In this document: positions 59,656 through 64,000 of the stretch, piece by piece | Layout: every line of letters starts with the position of its first letter | How positions within the stretch are numbered: position 1 is the stretch's first letter | Assembly (NCBI RefSeq): GCF_011694815.1 | Contig: NZ_CP050177.1 | Span: 372,001-436,000, forward strand | DNA: 64,000 nucleotides | Direction: 5' to 3' | From: Streptomyces liangshanensis | GTDB lineage: Bacteria > Actinomycetota > Actinomycetes > Streptomycetales > Streptomycetaceae | Notes under the pieces: generated by a model | Databases searched by the model: none | What the model was told of the DNA's origin: nothing | Seen by the model: only the letters and a program-made list of their open reading frames with translations | Translations under genes and position numbers: made by a program

Positions 59656-60288
59656 ATGTCCGACAGGTCGAAGTTCCTGGAGTTCCTCACGGCCGACAAC
59701 GCGGCCGTCGTCATGGTCGACCATCAGGTCGGCCTCTACAGCGGCGTGCGGGACACCGGGCTCCTGGAGCTGAAGCACAACGTGAGCGCCCTGGCCCGGG
59801 CGGCTCGGGCGCTCGGGGTCCCGATCGTGGTCACCACGACCGCGGCCGACAGCATGTGGGGCCCGCTCGTCCCCGAACTGGCCGACGCGCTGCCGGAGGG
59901 GACGGACGTCATCGACCGGAGTTCGGTCAACGCCTGGCGCGACAGCCGGGTCCGGGCCCGGATCGAGGCGACCGGCCGCCGGAAGCTGATCTTCACCGGC
60001 ATCTCGCTGGAGGTCTGCGCCGCACTGCCCGCCCTCGCCGCCACGGCCGACGGTTACGACACGTACGTGGCCGTCGACGCCTCGGGGACGTTCTCGCAGA
60101 CCAAGCGGGAGGCCGGCATCGCACGCCTCCAGCAGGCCGGGGTGATCGTCAGCGACTACGCGACCCTGATGGTCGAGATCCTCGACGACAACGCGTCGCC
60201 CGCCGCCGGTGAGGTCTACGCGGCCTTGGACATGCCGTTCGCCGTACTGGTGGGCCAGATGTCGGCCGCGTACGCCAAAAACACCTGA
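59656..60288 (+). CDS. Isochorismatase-family cysteine hydrolase
   Basis: A 210-residue hydrolase. Asp in MVDHQVGLYSG, Lys in ELKHNVSALA-like region and the nucleophile Cys in TGISLEVCAALPAL form the family triad. FSQTKREAGIARLQQAGV and DNASPAAGEVYAALDMP match the YcaC-like subgroup, which acts on unknown amides. I chose ATG 59656 (MSDRSKFLEF) with GAGGAGAAGCAGAC upstream; an earlier ATG would lack a ribosome site. A promoter with two overlapping palindromes lies upstream. Confidence 0.9.
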   Translation: MSDRSKFLEFLTADNAAVVMVDHQVGLYSGVRDTGLLELKHNVSALARAARALGVPIVVTTTAADSMWGPLVPELADALPEGTDVIDRSSVNAWRDSRVRARIEATGRRKLIFTGISLEVCAALPALAATADGYDTYVAVDASGTFSQTKREAGIARLQQAGVIVSDYATLMVEILDDNASPAAGEVYAALDMPFAVLVGQMSAAYAKNT

Positions 60289-60304
60289 CACCGGCCCGGC
60301 CGGT

Positions 60305-60907
60305 CTACCCGGCCGCGCCGGAATCGGCGTCCCGCGCCGCACGCTCCAGCCGGCCCCGGTAGTCCTGCCACCACGCCTTGTCGCCGGGCGGCATGCCGGC
60401 GTTCCCCGCCGACATCCCGACGGCTCCGTCGACAAGCTCCCGGACGATGTCGGCATGGCCCGCGTGCCGTTGGCTGTCGGCGATCACACGCACGCAAACC
60501 TGGTGCAGCGTCACCCGCGCGCGCTCCTCGGGCCACCACCGCACGTGCCCGACGGCGTCGAGCGGCAGCGTGGCGATCGTGCTGTCCGAGTGCTTCCACA
60601 CGTCGCGGTAGAGCCCCACGATCTGCTCGCGGGACTCGTCGGCGGTGGCCCACATGTCCGCGCCCGGCTCGGCCCCTTCCGCGTACCAGGACGGCGGCCG
60701 CTCGAAGAACGGCCGTCCGAACGTCTCGCCGAAGTAGCCCGCTTCCACGCCGGCGACGTGCTTCACGAGCCCCAACAGGTTCGTTCCGGTCGGGGTCAGC
60801 GGGCGGCGGATGTCGTACTCGGAGAGCCCGTCGAGCTTCCACAGCAAGGCTTCGCGGGCGGCTCGCAGATAGTGGAGGAGGTCGTCCTTGGCGCTCGACT
60901 CGATCAT
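60305..60907 (-). CDS. DinB-superfamily protein (DUF664 type)
   Basis: A 200-residue four-helix protein. LLHYLRAAREALLWKLDGLSEYDIRRPL and NLLGLVKHVAGVEAGYFGETFG hold the first metal His, and VCVRVIADSQRHAGHADIVREL the later ones. These are thiol-transferase or metal-dependent enzymes of largely unknown substrate. The ATG at 60907 (MIESSAKDDL) has only a weak ribosome site. It converges with the isochorismatase gene, 17 bp apart. Confidence 0.9.
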   Translation of the reverse strand: MIESSAKDDLLHYLRAAREALLWKLDGLSEYDIRRPLTPTGTNLLGLVKHVAGVEAGYFGETFGRPFFERPPSWYAEGAEPGADMWATADESREQIVGLYRDVWKHSDSTIATLPLDAVGHVRWWPEERARVTLHQVCVRVIADSQRHAGHADIVRELVDGAVGMSAGNAGMPPGDKAWWQDYRGRLERAARDADSGAAG

Positions 60908-60992
60908 GCGGACCAGTCTCGCACCCGCCACTGACAACGGGCCGGGAGCGCGACCGCCGCCCCTGTGCGACCGGCCGGCGACCTCGCCGCTC

Positions 60993-61463
60993 CTAGGAGG
61001 CGTCGGGGCGCGGATGGCTCCTCTGGTGCTCCGTCACATCGGCCAGGACGGCCTTGAACTGGGCGAAGGCCTCATGGCCGACGCGGTCGGCGTGCCGTTC
61101 CTGGAGGTCGGCCATGATCTGGTCGGCGGCGCGCATCTGGCTCAGGCCGCGCTCGGTGGGAGAGATGAGCTTGGCGCGGCGGTCGGCGGGGTCGGGGCGC
61201 CGTTCGACGTAGCCGAGGCCTTCGAGTTCGTCGATCATCGTGCCGATCACCTGCTTGTGCTGACCGGACAGCCGGGACAGCTCGGTGGCCCGCACCCCGC
61301 CGGCATCGAGGTAGGCGAGCACGGCGCCGTGCCGGGGGTGCAGATCGTCGAACCCCCGCGCCGCGAGGGTCGCGAAGAGCTCACGCTGCACCGCGAACAA
61401 CAGCCGCCCGGCGAGGACCCCGAGGTCCGGGTCCAGCCGGTTCCTCTGCTCACGAGTGACCAC
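60993..61463 (-). CDS. MarR-family transcriptional regulator
   Basis: A 156-residue winged-helix regulator. The HTH is VRATELSRLSGQHKQVIGTM (~58-77) and the wing VERRPDPADRRAKLIS. DLHPRHGAVLAYLDAGG precedes it. Start GTG 61463. A TGATAA-N10-TTATCA palindrome 68 bp upstream is the likely autoregulatory site. The DinB gene lies 85 bp downstream on the same strand and may be co-transcribed. Confidence 0.9.
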   Translation of the reverse strand: MVTREQRNRLDPDLGVLAGRLLFAVQRELFATLAARGFDDLHPRHGAVLAYLDAGGVRATELSRLSGQHKQVIGTMIDELEGLGYVERRPDPADRRAKLISPTERGLSQMRAADQIMADLQERHADRVGHEAFAQFKAVLADVTEHQRSHPRPDAS

Positions 61464-61530
61464 CGGAAGATCCCCTCGTCACGCTCGGGCCACCGCTGAC
61501 GGCGGCGGCCCTCCACTGCTATTCCACGGT

Positions 61531-61552
61531 TGATAAGAAACGTAGATTATCA
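61531..61552. promoter_or_regulatory. Operator upstream of the MarR gene
   Basis: TGATAA (61531-61536), 10 bases, TTATCA (61547-61552): a perfect inverted repeat in an AT-rich patch, typical of MarR sites. Confidence 0.65.
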
Positions 61553-61595
61553 CGAGCATTGACTACTCGGAAGGTCGGGAAGGTGATGCGAACGA

Positions 61596-62591
61596 TCAGG
61601 TCAGGACGATCGGGTTGGAGAGCGCGGCCGCGTGCCCGTCGGGGTGGCGGATCTCGACGCGCACGAAGGACGAGTCCTCCGCCCTGGTCCCCCACCGGAC
61701 CTCACCCCGCGTGCCGCCCGGGAGAGACGCACGGTGGGCCTTCCCCCGATCCGTGTGGAAGCTGACGCTCCCGCTCGGCACCCCGCTCACCGCCACCTTC
61801 ACGTCGACCCGCCCACCCCGGGTCGCGAGCCGCTCCCCCACCCCGGCGACGCGACCGCCGGCCTCGGCCGTGAACAACAGATCCACGTCCGCCGACCCGG
61901 CGATCCAACTGCGCCCCGACCGGATTCCGGCCAGGATCGCCTCCGTACCCAACTCCTCGGCGAAGACAACGGTGTGAGGAATGCCGATCTGCCCCTCCAG
62001 GTGCGTGTCACTGTTCCCCATCGCCGCCCGCCACGAGCCCGTCCGGACACCGGCCGCGAGACCCCGCCCCCACTCCGCCAGGGCGGCCTCGTTGTCGGCG
62101 TTCCAGGGGCGGTCCGAGGTCCACGCTCCGTTCCACACCTCCACCACGTCGAAGTCCCCGAACGGGAACATGAAGTCGCCCGACGGATACGGCGCATGCG
62201 GATGCGCGGCCACGCACAGGCCCCCCACCCGGTGGACCTGCTCCACGTACCGTCCCACCGACGCATCCCTGACCTGGTGGTTCCAGTCGACGACCTGGCC
62301 GGGTTCGATGCCGAGCGCGAGCCAGTGGCCGGTCTTCGTGGTCACCTCCTCACCGAGGACGATCAAGAAGTCGTCGGCGGCGAGATGCCCCCACGAGCCG
62401 GGCGCCGCGGGCGAGTTGTGCTCCGTCGTCGCCATGAAGTCGAGCCCGGCGGCGCGGGCCCGGACGGCCAGCTCCGCAGGGTCGAGTTCCCCGTCCGAGT
62501 GGACGGAATGGACGTGGCAGTCACCGCGGTACCAGGCCGCTCCGCGCCCCACGGCCCGTACCGGCGGAAAGCTCGAACTCGACAAGGTCAT
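61596..62591 (-). CDS. PHP-domain metallohydrolase (CehA/McbA family)
   Basis: A 331-residue phosphoesterase-type enzyme. The metal-binding motifs are GDCHVHSVHSDG (~26-37), ATTEHNSP, LGEEVTT, VAAHPHAPYP and GNSDTHLEG. The C-terminal ~75 residues form a beta-rich domain (DVKVAVSGVPSGSVSFHTD). The family includes the carbaryl hydrolases CehA and McbA and many uncharacterised phosphatases. No signal peptide. GGAGGGG lies only two bases from the ATG at 62591. Substrate unknown. Confidence 0.9.
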   Translation of the reverse strand: MTLSSSSFPPVRAVGRGAAWYRGDCHVHSVHSDGELDPAELAVRARAAGLDFMATTEHNSPAAPGSWGHLAADDFLIVLGEEVTTKTGHWLALGIEPGQVVDWNHQVRDASVGRYVEQVHRVGGLCVAAHPHAPYPSGDFMFPFGDFDVVEVWNGAWTSDRPWNADNEAALAEWGRGLAAGVRTGSWRAAMGNSDTHLEGQIGIPHTVVFAEELGTEAILAGIRSGRSWIAGSADVDLLFTAEAGGRVAGVGERLATRGGRVDVKVAVSGVPSGSVSFHTDRGKAHRASLPGGTRGEVRWGTRAEDSSFVRVEIRHPDGHAAALSNPIVLT

Positions 62592-62763
62592 CCCCTCCAA
62601 GCCCCGTGGACCCTGTGGACCGCGTGGAACCGAGGCGCTCGTACGACGCCGTCCCCATCGTCCCCCGCGCGCACGGAAACCTGTTGCGGTGGCTTGGGGT
62701 GGGCCGTTAGCTTCCGGCTGGTCGCGGGGCGGTGCGGGAAGCAGCAGACGAAGGGAGTCCGGC

Positions 62764-63482
62764 GTGGAGATCGGGGGCGTACGGACCGATCGTTTGGGGC
62801 TGTTGCTCGGTCAGTTCGACCAGGCCAGGGAGATGGCCCAGGTACGGCTGGCCGGGCTCGGCGACGAGGAGTACCTGTGGGAGCCGGTAGCCGGGTGCTG
62901 GTCGATCCGGCGTCGCGGCGAGGCTGTGACGCCCAGGGCGTTCGGGCCGGGTGAGTGGGTGCTCGACAAGGGGGCCCCGGAGATCCCGGCGAGCGAGTAC
63001 GCGGAGGTGGCCCGGCAGGCCGCCGGTGGGATGTCGGTCGCCAAAATCGCCGATGACTGGAGTGTGAGTGTCGAGCGGGTCGAGGAGGTCCTCGCGCACA
63101 CCGGTGAGCCGGAGCCCGACGACGTACCGGTCACCACCATCGCGTGGCGGCTGGCCCACCTGCACGTCAACTTCGCGGGCCAATGGGAGTGGACCTTCGG
63201 CGAACGACGCGCGGATCCGAGGCAGTTGGTGGACTTCACCCCTTCCCCGCCTTGGCCCTCGACCGGTTCTGGGCGGTGATCGACCGCTGGCGCGAGAGTG
63301 TCGGCGCGGTCACCGAGGAACAGCTCGACACGGTGGGCTTCTCGCGGTACCCGTACGGCTCCGACCCCGACGACCCGTACGCGGCCGTGCTGGCGGGGGC
63401 CAACCTGGAGTTCATCCACCACATGTCCGAGATCGCCCTGCTCCGCGACCTGTGGAGGACCCGCGCGGGCGCCGTGGGGTAG
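62764..63482 (+). pseudogene. DinB-family gene broken by a frameshift, with a helix-turn-helix-like insertion
   Basis: Starts at GTG 62764 with AAGGGAG upstream (VEIGGVRTDRLGLLLGQFD). LGDEEYLWEPVAGCWSIRRR and TTIAWRLAHLHVNFAGQWEW are typical of Streptomyces DinB proteins. After QLVDFTP (~63242) the frame is lost in a C-rich run; the -1 frame continues the family pattern (LALDRFWAVIDRWRES to HHMSEIALLRDLW) to the stop at 63482. One lost base would explain this; a sequencing error is possible. Between the two conserved parts, ~45 residues contain EYAEVARQAAGGMSVAKIAD and DWSVSVERVEEVLAH, which look like a helix-turn-helix and are absent from ordinary DinB proteins. Confidence 0.75.
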
Positions 63483-63610
63483 ACGCGGGCGACAGCGACG
63501 GTGAACGGCGAGGACCCGCTGAACGTGATCCCCGTCTTGAACAGCCCTGCCACGGAGGCTCGTTGAGGGTACCGGTGAGAACGGCTGCCTCTACGACCGA
63601 CAGGCGGCCT

Positions 63611-63976
63611 TCACCGCGTGGTGGCGGGCTCGTCGAGGAAGCCGAGCAGCACCGCGGCTTCCGCCCGCAGGCGCGCCGCCCGGTCGGCGTGGGCCGGGGC
63701 CGTCAACTGCGCCGCGGCTTCGAGCCGTTCGGCCGCCTCCGCCCGTACGATGTCCACCACACCGCCCTCGCTCAGCTCCTGCCGGGCCACCTCCGCCGCG
63801 CCCGCGCCGACCGGGGACTGCTCGATGGCCATACCGCGGAGTTGAGACTCATCCGCCGGTACGGCCTCGGCGTTGTCCAGCACGCCGAGTGTCGCGCGCA
63901 GGGCGCTCACCGCGGCCTTGTCACGGGCGCGCATCGCTTCCGGCAGAGCCTGGCGCATGCGAAGACGTAGAGACAT
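63611..63976 (-). CDS. GatB/YqeY-domain protein
   Basis: A 121-residue helical protein. RMRQALPEAMRARDKAAVSALRATLGVLDNAEAV is the typical YqeY start, and the C-terminal part (ADRAARLRAEAAVLLGFL) is the helical tail. The domain resembles the tRNA-binding tail of GatB, but free-standing members have unknown function. It is shorter than the usual ~150-residue YqeY. The start codon lies near the window end, and the upstream region is not visible. Confidence 0.8.
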   Translation of the reverse strand: MSLRLRMRQALPEAMRARDKAAVSALRATLGVLDNAEAVPADESQLRGMAIEQSPVGAGAAEVARQELSEGGVVDIVRAEAAERLEAAAQLTAPAHADRAARLRAEAAVLLGFLDEPATTR

Positions 63977-64000
63977 GCCGGTGACCCTATGACGGCGCTT

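Noticed and set aside
63240..63260. Programmed -1 frameshift in the DinB gene
   Set aside because: No X XXY YYZ slippery heptamer in the right phase and no strong hairpin just downstream.

Overview
The window is very GC-rich with strong GC3 bias, compact genes, GTG/TTG starts, Tat signals, many Ser/Thr kinases, SpoIIE-type phosphatases and secreted polymer-degrading enzymes. This points to a Streptomyces (or very close actinomycete) chromosome, probably an arm region with accessory metabolism. No rRNA, tRNA, CRISPR array, transposase or prophage was recognised.

Layout. 1-12.7 kb: a secreted streptogrisin-type protease (cut by the window edge), a giant membrane Ser/Thr kinase with a ~570-residue low-complexity repeat linker, a Tat-exported GH2 glycosidase carrying discoidin-type modules, a DUF4232-like lipoprotein, and a second kinase divergent from a small sigma factor. 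12.7-14.6 kb: a TetR/SDR pair with twin operators and a PRC-barrel protein. 14.8-21.2 kb: a chitin/chitosan locus (AA10 LPMO, GH8, GH18, GntR regulator, and a GH9 enzyme without a signal peptide). 21.2-28.9 kb: Lrp-type regulator, IMPase-like protein, two SpoIIE phosphatases, an ATP-dependent DNA ligase, and a 31-codon proline-rich small ORF behind a SigB-like promoter. 29-39.2 kb: mixed metabolism and resistance (alpha/beta hydrolase, AAC(3)-type acetyltransferase, MarR/LLM/FMN-reductase module, aldo-keto reductase, second LLM enzyme, class A beta-lactamase, a nonsense-interrupted small gene, methyltransferase, 3-hydroxyisobutyrate dehydrogenase-like enzyme). 39.4-43.8 kb: an NLP (necrosis-inducing) protein and a transmembrane flavin electron-transfer operon. 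44-49.1 kb: a structured intergenic region, an XRE/NB-ARC/TPR regulator and a third SpoIIE phosphatase. 49.1-56.9 kb: an L-rhamnose catabolic operon with LacI regulator and a divergent sugar isomerase. 57-64 kb: AraC regulator, monooxygenase, lipase-like hydrolase, isochorismatase, DinB proteins (one frameshifted), MarR, PHP metallohydrolase, GatB/YqeY-domain protein.

How the genes may work together. The LPMO, GH8 and GH18 would cut chitin/chitosan outside the cell. The cytoplasmic GH9 protein, divergent from the GntR/UTRA regulator, would finish imported oligomers (inference). RhaI, RhaB and the bifunctional aldolase/dehydrogenase form a complete route from L-rhamnose to DHAP plus a lactaldehyde-derived product. 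The ferric-reductase-like protein, FMN-binding protein and ApbE form a route for electrons from NAD(P)H to a covalently bound flavin outside the membrane. The three SpoIIE phosphatases, two carrying their own HATPase domain, suggest partner-switching control of sigma factors; a SigB-like promoter sits close to one of them. Many short genes have visible palindromic operators, and several of these lie directly on recognisable -35/-10 elements.
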